This document shows positions 51,332-60,451 of a DNA stretch of 64,000 bases, piece after piece (the first letter of the stretch is position 1; each line of letters opens with the position of its first letter). This DNA is from Bythopirellula polymerisocia. GTDB taxonomy: Bacteria; Planctomycetota; Planctomycetia; Pirellulales; Lacipirellulaceae. A model generated the notes under the pieces. It did not search any database and had not been told where the DNA came from. It saw only the letters and a program-made list of their open reading frames with translations. Location of the stretch: the NCBI RefSeq assembly GCF_007860015.1, contig NZ_SJPS01000007.1:248001-312000 (forward strand), written 5' to 3'. The position numbers were made by a program, and so were the translations under genes.

Positions 51332-53401
51332 TTATAATCTTTGCTTATTCGACCTGTGAGATCCTAGTGTTAGACAGATCAGTAGGAGGTATATTAGTGA
51401 ATTAGATTCGGGCACCCTCGACAGGTGACTCACACTTGATGTTGTTAAACCGTATTGGCTCTGCCAAATTGCCAAGTCAGTTTCATCGACCCGGCCATCG
51501 CTATTTGCATCTCCTTCTGAGAGTGTCGTACCAGAGAGGAAGTTCCGCTGCCAGATGAGAAAATCGATGCCATCGACATCATCGTCCCCGTCGAAGTCTG
51601 CATTGTCGATAATTGACAAGGCTCCAAAAACATCGATCTCCCGAACAAGTGGCGACACGTAGGCGGTTTCGAAGCCGTCATCTGTACCCGTGAACGAATT
51701 GACACCGTTGAATGGATCGAACATCACTCCATCAACATTGGATACTGCATAAAGATCGAACCGCAGGTGAGTAATATCGGTCGCCAAAGGGATCGCATCG
51801 TCACGAAAAATGCGAACCAAAGTCGAGCCATCGGGGCCACCGGGTGTCGTGCTATTGTTCGTTACCCCAGAGGAATCGGACTGGAAGTATCCGAGAAATT
51901 CAAAGCTTGAGCCATCGTTCGATGTCCATACTCCGGTCGTAGAAAAAATTCGTCCGTCAGCACCATTGTTCCCTGTGAAGATACGGATTTCATCAATGTC
52001 ATATGCTCCGCCTAGTTCATACTCAAGCAATTTCGCAGGTGAGCCTGAGCCGGGGAAATCGTTGAGCAATCCTGTCAGACCAGTACCGATATCTCCGATG
52101 CCGTCCGTGAAAGCTGGAAGGCCGTCTGGATCACTGGATCCATTCGTGGCAGCAGGGTTCGCAGAATGCCATCCCTTGTCGCCGGGTCTCTCCGTAGCTA
52201 TTAATCCTTGCAAAATGTCAGATGAGCTAAAGGAATGGCTTAAGGCTCCGTCATTTGCCGCATGCTCGGTACTAAAAAGAATTCCACCGGGCTGGCTGGA
52301 GTTGTTTCTTGCAGCGAATTCGTCGTAGGAAAGTTTGTGTACCCCGTTTCCATGGACAATGCCCCAAGCACCAGTCCCATCGTCTACCCACTGGTACCAA
52401 TAAGAGCCACTGATGTAGGGTTGGTTCTCCAGAAAGTTGTAGGCAGTTGCCATGTTGTCGCGCTGTAACTGTTCCGTATTGCTCCCGACTGTTTGCCATC
52501 CAAATTCAGTAACAGCGACATTCGAGAAATCGTTATTGGCTGCCTGAGTGGAACGAACCGCATTAAAATAGCTGGAAAGTTGCGACGTCGAGACGAGACT
52601 GCCTTGGCTGATGTAAAAATGATAACCAAAGTCGTTCCAAGGATATTGCAATCCCGTATCAGCTTGAAAGCTATTCCAGACAGAAGATTGATCGTAGACT
52701 TGCTGAAAATAGGGCATTGCAGTGCTAAAGCTGCCACCGATATCGTGAGCTAAGAGCCCGCCTGTAGTCAACGAAATATTGAAATCGCTGAGCAGCGTTT
52801 GTCCACCAGTATTTAGATGCCGATAAGTCTCCGAAAGCATCTTGGCGTACACACGAGGCAAAATATATGTGCCTCCCGCATTCTGAGGGTCGCTTGGATA
52901 GTTTGAGTTCGACCAAGCATTGGGTTCATTCCATATTTCGAACTGTTTGATATCGTTCTTGTAGCGATCAACTAGAAACTGTGCTGTATCGGCAAAATCG
53001 TTGACGTAAGAATTCATCCCGTCGCCATCGGGATCGAAATTCCATGAGGTTTGTCCGCCGGCAACAGTTTCGTTGGAAAAGAGCCCGAGTATTCTGAGTC
53101 CCGCGTTTTTTGCATTTTGAATCACCTCGTCGTAGAGTTCCAATTGAGTGGTGTTCCAGGAAGTTGCACCTGAATCGAGTCGGAAATTAACTCGGATTGA
53201 GTCCGTACCAGTTGCGGCAAATTGTGCTGCCTTCTGAGGAGTCAACTGAATGGCTCCATTCCAGATCGGCGCCCCTGCATTGAGGCCATGAATATCGTCA
53301 CACGATGCCCGTTGAGATGTTGCTACTAACCAAGCGCAGCTGAAGCCAAAGCAGATTAAAAGTCGGTAGGAAGCCGACGAGTACCCGTAGATCAATGACA
53401 T
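51332..53401 (-). CDS. Secreted glycoside-hydrolase-like protein with shared module, dockerin-like pair and PEP-CTERM
   Basis: A 689-residue exported protein from ATG 53401 (MSLIYGYSSASYRLLICFGF, signal peptide to about residue 33); the frame is open further, into the regulator gene, but this start avoids the overlap. Residues about 35-375 form a TIM-barrel hydrolase of the GH-A clan type, with acid/base FEIWNEPNAWS near 155-163 and nucleophile VTEFGWQ near 296. Then comes the roughly 220-residue module shared with the genes at 55224 and 56378 (GLIATERPGDKGWH, LTGLLNDFPGSGSP, DPFNGVNSFTGTDDG), a dockerin-like pair (DFDGDDDVDGIDFLIWQRNF, DANSDGRVDETDLAIWQ) and a PEP-CTERM tail (VPESNSLIYLLL). 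Substrate unknown; the xylR neighbour hints at xylan. Confidence 0.82.
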   Translation of the reverse strand: MSLIYGYSSASYRLLICFGFSCAWLVATSQRASCDDIHGLNAGAPIWNGAIQLTPQKAAQFAATGTDSIRVNFRLDSGATSWNTTQLELYDEVIQNAKNAGLRILGLFSNETVAGGQTSWNFDPDGDGMNSYVNDFADTAQFLVDRYKNDIKQFEIWNEPNAWSNSNYPSDPQNAGGTYILPRVYAKMLSETYRHLNTGGQTLLSDFNISLTTGGLLAHDIGGSFSTAMPYFQQVYDQSSVWNSFQADTGLQYPWNDFGYHFYISQGSLVSTSQLSSYFNAVRSTQAANNDFSNVAVTEFGWQTVGSNTEQLQRDNMATAYNFLENQPYISGSYWYQWVDDGTGAWGIVHGNGVHKLSYDEFAARNNSSQPGGILFSTEHAANDGALSHSFSSSDILQGLIATERPGDKGWHSANPAATNGSSDPDGLPAFTDGIGDIGTGLTGLLNDFPGSGSPAKLLEYELGGAYDIDEIRIFTGNNGADGRIFSTTGVWTSNDGSSFEFLGYFQSDSSGVTNNSTTPGGPDGSTLVRIFRDDAIPLATDITHLRFDLYAVSNVDGVMFDPFNGVNSFTGTDDGFETAYVSPLVREIDVFGALSIIDNADFDGDDDVDGIDFLIWQRNFLSGTTLSEGDANSDGRVDETDLAIWQSQYGLTTSSVSHLSRVPESNSLIYLLLICLTLGSHRSNKQRL

Positions 53402-53510
53402 TTTTGAAAAAACCAAGAGATTTAAAGCAGTTTCGATGTTTATTCTATTATTCGATTTTAGTCGTTGACCGCAGAAAATGCACTTGAAAAGCAACAACGT
53501 GATGCAATTT

Positions 53511-54686
53511 CTAAGGCTGCATTTCAGTTCGAATCTGTCCAGGGGTCTTTCCTGTCTCGCGTCGCATGACAGCCGTAAAGTACTGGACCGATGAAATCCC
53601 AACCCGCTTTACAACTTCCTTGATAGGAATCTTGGTGGTAGTGAGCAAACGCATGGCGAACTCGACTTGCACGCGATTTATTTCGGCATGAATAGATCGG
53701 TTCAGGACCCCACGAAAACGTGCTTCTAGCGTCGACCGGGATAATTGGGCGACGTCGAGTACATCTTGAACAGTAATCGGATCAGTCGCATGTCGACGAA
53801 TGAAACGTAACGACTCGGAGACTTCAAGGTCTCCGGTAGCTAGTACATCGGTAGATTGTCTAACGACAAGGCCCTCGGGAGGGATCGTAGTATGCTTGTC
53901 ATCAGGAATCTTGCCAGCCATCATGACGTCAAGAAGTGCTGCGGCTTCAAACCCGATCCGCTTGGTGCCTTGTTCGATACTTGTCAACGGAGGGTTGACT
54001 AATTCACAGATTACATCGTCATTGTCGACGCCTATGATCGCGACGTCCTCGGGCACGCGTAATCCCACCGTCTTGCAAGCCTGCATTACGTGGCGGGCTC
54101 TGCCATCACGACAAGCCATCATGCCGACGGGCGGCGTCAAACTGGAAACCCATTGCTCCAATTCCGCCTGAGACTCCCGCCAGCGTCGTGAGGCGGTAAA
54201 CCGCCCCGTATAAACTTCGCAGTAAAATCCAGCTTCAGCTAGATATCCTTGGAAAGCTTCCGCACGCTCTCGAGCCCAACCATTGGCACGGTTCGGTGGC
54301 TCGCTGCAAAAAGCAAAACTTCGGATCCCCAAATCGATTAGGTGCTGTGCTGCCAACTCGGCAATGGCTCGATTGTCGGTACGAACGTACGGGATCGTGG
54401 GGTTTTCCTCGTAGTAACCGTAACCGCCACCGATCCCAACGACTGGGATATTGATATCAGACACCGCCTTGGCAATCCGCCGGTCGTCGAAGTTGGCTAG
54501 AATGCCATCTCCTGCCCACGCCTGTAAGTCTGGCAGTCGAATAATGGGGTCTTGTTCGACGTAGAGAGACCAATTGCATTGGCGCTGGGTCACATAGGAT
54601 CCCACAGCTCTAATAATCCGCCTATCGTATGGCTTCGCCGGGTCGACGATGAGGGCGACTTCTAATCGAGACGAAATTCGTGACAT
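53511..54686 (-). CDS. xylR: XylR-type transcriptional regulator (sugar-binding domain plus AraC HTH)
   Basis: A 391-residue regulator with the same layout and length as E. coli XylR: a periplasmic-binding-protein-like effector domain (EVALIVDPAKPYDRRIIRAV, GIGGGYGYYEENPTIPYVRT, VPEDVAIIGVDNDDVICELV, NPPLTSIEQGTKRIGFEAA) and a C-terminal AraC helix-turn-helix (VAQLSRSTLEARFRGVLNRS, KEVVKRVGISSVQYFTAVMR, RETGKTPGQIR). It probably senses a pentose such as xylose and controls the hydrolase gene behind it (110 bp) and perhaps the divergent genes from 55224. The symbol reflects homology, not shown specificity. Confidence 0.85.
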   Translation of the reverse strand: MSRISSRLEVALIVDPAKPYDRRIIRAVGSYVTQRQCNWSLYVEQDPIIRLPDLQAWAGDGILANFDDRRIAKAVSDINIPVVGIGGGYGYYEENPTIPYVRTDNRAIAELAAQHLIDLGIRSFAFCSEPPNRANGWARERAEAFQGYLAEAGFYCEVYTGRFTASRRWRESQAELEQWVSSLTPPVGMMACRDGRARHVMQACKTVGLRVPEDVAIIGVDNDDVICELVNPPLTSIEQGTKRIGFEAAALLDVMMAGKIPDDKHTTIPPEGLVVRQSTDVLATGDLEVSESLRFIRRHATDPITVQDVLDVAQLSRSTLEARFRGVLNRSIHAEINRVQVEFAMRLLTTTKIPIKEVVKRVGISSVQYFTAVMRRETGKTPGQIRTEMQP

Positions 54687-55223
54687 TCTTGAAAACTCTA
54701 ACTAGAATAGACTTTTTACGCTCGGGCATGAATCGGAGATCGGAGGCCGCTGGATGTGATTTGCCAATTCTCACGAATGGCTGTGCTATTCCAAGATTTG
54801 CCGAGTGATATAGGAAATCACTTACCTGCACATGTATTTCGCCGCACTCGATCAGCTGCACCAGAATCAGCGAATCAGCTCGGCCACTGCCGGGCATAGA
54901 GCCGAACCAACCTACTATATATCTTAAAAGGATTACACAATATTGCAATGGTTTTCGAGTATTATGGTAATATAGGGTGATTCAAGTTGGCCCTTTAGAA
55001 TGCCTTGCTTAGAAGGTTCATGACCTTGTTAATGACCCTTAAGGCTGAACTGGACTATATAAGCGCACGTTATACATCATTAGTTTGGCACTGTTGCCTG
55101 ACTTAGGAACTGAGTTCTAATGATCCACTACTACGACTCATATTCAATTGCCTTCGTCGGGGCTCACTGCGAATCTTTTCAGTAAAACTAGTCTTTCGAT
55201 CAAAGAGAGGAGAATTAGCTCTC
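54687..55223. promoter_or_regulatory. Divergent regulatory region between xylR and the secreted-protein cluster
   Basis: These 537 bases have no gene. A 13-bp palindrome TATTA-TGG-TAATA lies at 54960-54972 in AT-rich sequence. GAGGAG at about 55206-55211 serves as ribosome-binding site for the gene at 55224. Likely contains promoters in both directions. Confidence 0.4.
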
Positions 55224-56300
55224 ATGAACAGGCACAATGGAGTTGCGTTGGCGGTCCTACTTGGATTCGCAATTACTGCGTCGCAGATACACGCGGCGAT
55301 TACGGTTACTACCGATCATGGCCCGAACCCGAATTTCGATCACACACTTTTTGATGGGATGCTTTCCAATAGCGATCTCATTCAGGGGCTTATTGCAACC
55401 GAATTGGCTGCGGACAAAGGCTGGCATCCTGCAAATACAAATCCCGCTGATCAACTTGCCGCTTTCACAAATGGTTTGGGAGCGACGGGAACTTTAACTG
55501 GTCTTCTCAATGACTTTCCTGGAGAAGGTGTTCCAACAAAATCGATTCAATACGACCTCAGTCAAGCAGCAAATATTGGGAAAATAAATATACTGACCGG
55601 GAATAGCAATGACGTGGATGGGCGAGCATTTTGTACTGTCCTGATTCGATACTCCACCGACAATGGGGCTAACTTTTCTCCACTGGGAGGATTTGTACCT
55701 GGAGTAGGTGCAAACAACGGGGGCTATTACCAGTCCGATGTCCCTCTAACCATCAATGAACCCGGGGGAGCTGCTAATAGCAATCTTGAGACTCTGGTGA
55801 GTTTTATGAGTATTGCAGATGATGCTTCCCCGATTATTGCGACTGGAGTAACAAACCTTCAATTTGATTTCTATGCCACAAATAACACCGTCAATTGGTA
55901 TTGGGATCCATTCGATGGCGTAAACCCATTTTCAGGTTTTGATGATGGGCAGTCGCAGGCGATCAGCTCACCGCTTGTTTGGGAAATCGACGTAATTGAA
56001 GGGCCTAGCGTATCGGCAGACTTTGATATGGATGGCGACGTTGATGGTAAAGATTTCCTCACTTGGCAACGCGGTTTTGGAATCAACGATGGCTCAGCGC
56101 AACCAGGGGACGGCGATGCTACAGGTGACGGCAATGTGAACGCAGCGGACCTAAGCGTTTGGCAAAACACTTACAGCCCAGAAGCACTCATTGTGTCAAG
56201 TGTCTCCGTGCCTGAGCCAGCTACAATGGCCATCGCCTGCGCAGCCATGTTTTCATTGCTTAGTTTCGGAAGGTGTAGGAGTCGCCTGATCGGCAGATAA
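55224..56300 (+). CDS. Secreted protein with shared ~220-residue module, dockerin-like pair and PEP-CTERM
   Basis: A 358-residue exported protein: signal peptide (about 1-26, SQIHAA), then the shared module (about 27-258: DLIQGLIATELAADKGWHPA, LTGLLNDFPGEGVPTK, INILTGNSNDVDGRAF, SPLGGFVPG, DPFDGVNPFSGFDDG, SPLVWEIDV), a dockerin-like pair (DFDMDGDVDGKDFLTWQRGF, DATGDGNVNAADLSVWQ) and a PEP-CTERM tail (VPEPATMAIACAAM). The module fits a beta-sandwich lectin-like domain, but no family was recognised. First of a run of secreted-protein genes. Confidence 0.8.
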   Translation: MNRHNGVALAVLLGFAITASQIHAAITVTTDHGPNPNFDHTLFDGMLSNSDLIQGLIATELAADKGWHPANTNPADQLAAFTNGLGATGTLTGLLNDFPGEGVPTKSIQYDLSQAANIGKINILTGNSNDVDGRAFCTVLIRYSTDNGANFSPLGGFVPGVGANNGGYYQSDVPLTINEPGGAANSNLETLVSFMSIADDASPIIATGVTNLQFDFYATNNTVNWYWDPFDGVNPFSGFDDGQSQAISSPLVWEIDVIEGPSVSADFDMDGDVDGKDFLTWQRGFGINDGSAQPGDGDATGDGNVNAADLSVWQNTYSPEALIVSSVSVPEPATMAIACAAMFSLLSFGRCRSRLIGR

Positions 56301-56377
56301 TGAATATGCTAATTTGAGTTTCTGTTTTTGTTTCTTTTCTGGTTTCTAGTGACTTTTTTTGAATGGGAGAATGACTA

Positions 56378-57178
56378 ATGAGAGTATTTTCAGCATGTCT
56401 TGGACTGGTAACAGCAATTGCCACGATGCAAATTGCAGGTGCCGCAATCACGTCGACGACGACTCATGGAGCGGGGGGAAACGATCTCAATGGCTCGATA
56501 GCCGTGGGCGACGCTATTTCCGGATTGATTTCTTCAATAGACGATGGCAATTGGCATGGAGCGACTCCTTCGGAACCAGAACGACTGCAAGCTCTTACTG
56601 ACGACGCAGGTCCTATCAGCAACTTGACCGGATTGCTGAATGACTTTCCTGGGGCGGGCCTTCCAACCAAGCGACTCCAATACGATCTGGCAGGTCCCAC
56701 GGACATCCAGAAGATTCAAATCCTCACAGGTAATTTCGGTGGAGATGGGCGAGTTTTTTCTACGGCGGTAATTAACGTCTCTACCAATAATGGTGGAAGC
56801 TTTTCTCCCCTCGGCGGATTCGTCCCAGGCCTGGGTGCCAATAGTGCGGGCTACTACCAGTCGGATGCTTCCGGAGTAGTTAATAGTGGGCAATGGCAGT
56901 CCACGTTGCTGGCTATTTCTGACGATGGAGGAACACCATTGGCTTTAGGTATCACTAATCTCACCATCGATTTGTTTGCAGTTGACAATACAGGAGGAGA
57001 AAACCGAGATCCGTTTGATGGAATCAACTCCTACACAGGTGTTGACGACGGCCTGACAGCCGCAATTGCTTCGCCATTGGTATGGGAAATTGATGTTATT
57101 CCCGTTCCAGAACCGGCTTCGTGCTTGCTACTGCTGGCTGGATTGGGAAGCACACTGTTGACTCGAAGGAATCGCTAG
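56378..57178 (+). CDS. Secreted PEP-CTERM protein consisting of the shared module
   Basis: A 266-residue exported protein: signal peptide (about 1-22), one copy of the shared module (LTGLLNDFPGAGLPTK, IQILTGNFGGDGRVFST, SPLGGFVPGLGAN, DPFDGINSYTGVDDG, SPLVWEIDV) and a PEP-CTERM tail (VPEPASCLLLLAGLGSTLLT, then RRNR). It lacks the dockerin-like pair of its neighbour, so it is the smallest natural form of the module. It lies 77 bp after the gene at 55224; the two look like a tandem duplication. Confidence 0.8.
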   Translation: MRVFSACLGLVTAIATMQIAGAAITSTTTHGAGGNDLNGSIAVGDAISGLISSIDDGNWHGATPSEPERLQALTDDAGPISNLTGLLNDFPGAGLPTKRLQYDLAGPTDIQKIQILTGNFGGDGRVFSTAVINVSTNNGGSFSPLGGFVPGLGANSAGYYQSDASGVVNSGQWQSTLLAISDDGGTPLALGITNLTIDLFAVDNTGGENRDPFDGINSYTGVDDGLTAAIASPLVWEIDVIPVPEPASCLLLLAGLGSTLLTRRNR

Positions 57179-57351
57179 AGATTGAACGATTATCACGCAG
57201 AATGCGGGGTCTGCTTCCGGCCGCTGAAACGCTGCCGGAAGCGCCTCTCACTTTTGTGAATAACTTCAGATATCAGAACGATGGAATTAGAGATTCCATT
57301 TTGAAAGAACTGCGTCGCACGGAACCGCACTGTCAGGGAGAGGTAGTGGAA

Positions 57352-58398
57352 GTGAACTCTAACAAGCGAGTTTTTCATAGGGATCCATCGGGTTTTACTC
57401 TTGTTGAGTTGCTGGTAGTAATTGCCATCATCGGCGTTTTAGTGGCTCTGCTGTTACCTGCCGTTCAAGCGGCACGAGAAACCGCTCGCAATGCCCAGTG
57501 CAAGAACCACCTCAAGCAACTCTCGCTTGCAATGCTGCAACATGAATCGACTTTTGGCTACTTGCCTGCGGGTGGGTGGCTAGGAGATTGGGTTGGCGAT
57601 CCCGATTTCGGCTCAGATGAAAAACAACCTGGTGGGTGGGTTTACAATCTTTTGCCCTACATCGAACAGCAAGCAGTCCACGACATAGCCGCTGGAATGC
57701 CTACTGGATTCCAGAAAAAGCGTGTTCTTGCTGAGCGAGATGCAATCCCGATCGCAATCATGAATTGTCCCAGCCGTCGACCTGCAATTGCTTATCCGAA
57801 TACCGCAAGACACACACCCAAAAATGGCTATCTTTCAGAGTTTCACGGTCGCTCCGACTATGCTCAGAACGCTGGAGATATTCATGAACTTGAAGCATGG
57901 TGCTTTAAGTGTACACCGAACAGCTATAGCGAGGGTACAAATTCCGGTTGGCGACCTCCGCTGGAAGAACACTCAGGCATTGGATTCTGCGGTACCACGC
58001 TAGAGTTACGTCAAATCACTGACGGACTTAGTAATACGTATGCAATTGGCGAACGTTTTATCGAACCGCAACACTACCAGACTGGTTTGGCCCATGCAGA
58101 CGATTGGCCAATGTACACCGGCTACCAAGATGATCTGTATCGCTCAGTGTGGTATGACGAAAAGGATCCTCTCAATGGTGAAGCCTATCTTCCTTTGCAA
58201 GATCGCGATGGAATTGTCGGGGCTTCCGAGCGGTTTGGCAGCGCCCACTCCGGAGGTTGCAATCTAGCGATGGTTGATGGCTCCGTTCAATCAATCTCAT
58301 ACGATGTGGATTCGGAAGTGCATCGAAAAAATGGTCATCGTTCCGACGGAGGAGCCGTGAGAACCTACGAAGTGAAAGTCGGTAATTGTTCACTTTGA
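57352..58398 (+). CDS. DUF1559 pseudopilin-like protein
   Basis: A protein of about 348 residues with a type IV pilin/type II secretion prepilin motif (GFTLVELLVVIAIIGVLVAL) directly followed by the DUF1559 core (LPAVQAARETARNAQCKNHL, LPYIEQQ, LRQITDGLSNTYAIGERFIE, and the C-terminal HSGGCNLAMVDGSVQSISYD). This large family is typical of planctomycetes. The frame is open from 57121 inside the previous gene, but GTG 57352 (or 57346) lies just after AGGGAGAGG and puts the prepilin motif near the N-terminus as usual. Confidence 0.85.
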   Translation: MNSNKRVFHRDPSGFTLVELLVVIAIIGVLVALLLPAVQAARETARNAQCKNHLKQLSLAMLQHESTFGYLPAGGWLGDWVGDPDFGSDEKQPGGWVYNLLPYIEQQAVHDIAAGMPTGFQKKRVLAERDAIPIAIMNCPSRRPAIAYPNTARHTPKNGYLSEFHGRSDYAQNAGDIHELEAWCFKCTPNSYSEGTNSGWRPPLEEHSGIGFCGTTLELRQITDGLSNTYAIGERFIEPQHYQTGLAHADDWPMYTGYQDDLYRSVWYDEKDPLNGEAYLPLQDRDGIVGASERFGSAHSGGCNLAMVDGSVQSISYDVDSEVHRKNGHRSDGGAVRTYEVKVGNCSL

Positions 58399-58483
58399 GA
58401 TGATTCTTCTTGATATGTAAGAATCGCCATTCTCCAATCAACGGGATGCTTTCGGACTATTCAAAGAGAAAGGCACAGGTGAC

Positions 58484-59812
58484 ATGGTGAAGGGTTGCTT
58501 GTGGTTTTTGTTGCTCTTTCTGTTGCTAAGCGGTGCGCCAGTATGGGCCAACGGAGAAAGCCTTTACGGAGTACATTGGTGGGACTTCAATGGCTCGCAA
58601 GCTGGCGAAGGTGCCGAAGGAGGATGGAGCACAGAAACCGTACTCACCCACTCAGCACCATGGTGGGGCGCTAGCTATTTCCAACCGCTCTACCAATCGA
58701 TCACTGCCAACCATGGTGCGTCCGTAATCACTCGGATCGATTATGATTGGGGACAGACCATTCCTGCCCCAACGAACCCGGATCGTGCCACCTGGGCAAT
58801 TTCGGTATTAGGGGTGGTGAATACCTTAGGTGGTAGCTCCAATGTATGGATTATTGGCAATGAGCCAAACATTATTGGAGAGGGCAACGGTTGGACGAAC
58901 AATCGAATAACTCCCCAAGGATACGCGGATGTTTATCACGAAATCCGCTCAGCTATTAAGCTCGCTCGGCCTGATGATGAAGTGCTGGTTGCCCCACCTA
59001 GCCCTGGAGGCGTGATCGGCGGCGTACGTTGGATGGATGGCAATACTTGGCTTTCGCAAACGATTGCGGCAATTCAGGCCATCCCGGGTGGCGAGATCGA
59101 CGGGTTTGGTCTCCACGCTTATGGCAATCCATTTGCATCGGCAAATGCTGCTGTCACGGAATTTCACAACTCCTACGTGTCCCAACTATCTGTCATCGAT
59201 GCCCATGGTGAACAGGATGCCCCGGTCTACCTCACCGAATGGGCTCGCTCAACGAGCACCAGTGGCAACTTGGCCAACAACGAAGCAGTCACAGCGGACT
59301 TCATTCGAGGTTCCTTTGAGGATGTTCACGCGTGGAATCAGACGCCTGGCAACCACAACATTGTTTCGCTGAGCTGGTTTGTCCATAACCAAGATTACGG
59401 TGGCTGGAATGAGTATTCGTTGGAGTATTGGAAAAACATGGGCAATCCAGTGGGTAATCCAGGTGACCTCTGGACGGCTTTCCAAGAGGGAGCCAACTAT
59501 CCGGCTGGTCTCAAAGGTACCCGACCACTCCCAACGGGACCTTCAATAGGTGATTTTGACAACGATGGCGACGTCGATGGAGCGGACTTTCTTCGCTGGC
59601 AACGCGGCCTAAATCTGACCGGAGGTGCACTTCCCGATCAGGGGGATGCCAATGGTGACGGTTTTGTAAACGCTGCTGACCGAACAGTATGGCAGAATCA
59701 CTATGGCATGCAGTCCGGCTCTAACTTGAAGCAGGTACCAGAACCCAAGAATCTCTTATTACAAATTGGATTGCTGACTTTGCTGATGGCAACTACTGCA
59801 TTGAGGTGGTAA
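58484..59812 (+). CDS. Secreted glycoside-hydrolase-like protein with dockerin-like pair and PEP-CTERM
   Basis: A 442-residue exported protein. Signal peptide (about 1-22, APVWANG), then a TIM-barrel hydrolase-like domain (about 25-345) with WIIGNEPNII near 122-131 and VYLTEWARS near 247-255, the acid/base and nucleophile positions of clan GH-A. Then a dockerin-like pair (DFDNDGDVDGADFLRWQRGL, DANGDGFVNAADRTVWQ) and a PEP-CTERM-type tail (VPEPKNLLLQIGLLTLLM). Family and substrate not resolved. Its TAA directly abuts the stop of the converging EF-hand gene. Confidence 0.78.
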   Translation: MVKGCLWFLLLFLLLSGAPVWANGESLYGVHWWDFNGSQAGEGAEGGWSTETVLTHSAPWWGASYFQPLYQSITANHGASVITRIDYDWGQTIPAPTNPDRATWAISVLGVVNTLGGSSNVWIIGNEPNIIGEGNGWTNNRITPQGYADVYHEIRSAIKLARPDDEVLVAPPSPGGVIGGVRWMDGNTWLSQTIAAIQAIPGGEIDGFGLHAYGNPFASANAAVTEFHNSYVSQLSVIDAHGEQDAPVYLTEWARSTSTSGNLANNEAVTADFIRGSFEDVHAWNQTPGNHNIVSLSWFVHNQDYGGWNEYSLEYWKNMGNPVGNPGDLWTAFQEGANYPAGLKGTRPLPTGPSIGDFDNDGDVDGADFLRWQRGLNLTGGALPDQGDANGDGFVNAADRTVWQNHYGMQSGSNLKQVPEPKNLLLQIGLLTLLMATTALRW

Positions 59813-60451
59813 CTAGTCCTTCTGCAATTTCAAAACCAGCCAATCACCAATCGTGTCACGTGCCACCTCTTCACCCAATGTCGTGGCAGTATTGAACTTC
59901 GATGGGATATTCATGCTGGGATGAGTGATCTCAATTTTATAGGTACCACCATAGATACCCCGCATCCGCGCTTTTCTAAGATCTTCGGGTAATTCATCTA
60001 CCGCTACTGATATTTTGGCGAACCCCTTGGAGTCGGTCATGCCTGAGGCGGGTTTCGGACCATCGCCTAAGAAAGTTTCAGGCACGAATCGCACACTGGC
60101 GCCACTCAACGGACGGTTATCCATGGACACTTCTACGTCCAGAGTACGAATCCCCATAGCTTGATCATTCCAGAGTTCAATTCGCTCGGTTATCTCTTGG
60201 GAAGAAACCATCCCGTCTTCGTCAAGATCGTACTTCTCGAGGTGATTTAAAATACCAGGAACTGCTTGTAGCTCGGAAGAGCTAAGTGCACCGTCACCAT
60301 CCTTGTCGTGCATCTCTATAGCAAGTTCTCCTGCTTGATCGGCGTCGATTTCCACAGGCTCAATCGCCGTGGGACGGGAATTACATCCAACCAATGTTGG
60401 GCTGCTAAAGATAATAACTAGAGAAATGACTTGGCAAAATCGCTCAATCAT
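59813..60451 (-). CDS. EF-hand lipoprotein
   Basis: A 212-residue exported lipoprotein: signal with lipobox LVGC (Cys near 23), two EF-hand calcium loops (DKDGDGALSSSEL near 49 and DLDEDGMVSSQEI near 75), then a transthyretin-like/carboxypeptidase-regulatory beta domain (VSMDNRPLSGASVRFVPE, GGTYKIEITHPSMN). This layout is common in planctomycetes; function unknown. Confidence 0.82.
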   Translation of the reverse strand: MIERFCQVISLVIIFSSPTLVGCNSRPTAIEPVEIDADQAGELAIEMHDKDGDGALSSSELQAVPGILNHLEKYDLDEDGMVSSQEITERIELWNDQAMGIRTLDVEVSMDNRPLSGASVRFVPETFLGDGPKPASGMTDSKGFAKISVAVDELPEDLRKARMRGIYGGTYKIEITHPSMNIPSKFNTATTLGEEVARDTIGDWLVLKLQKD

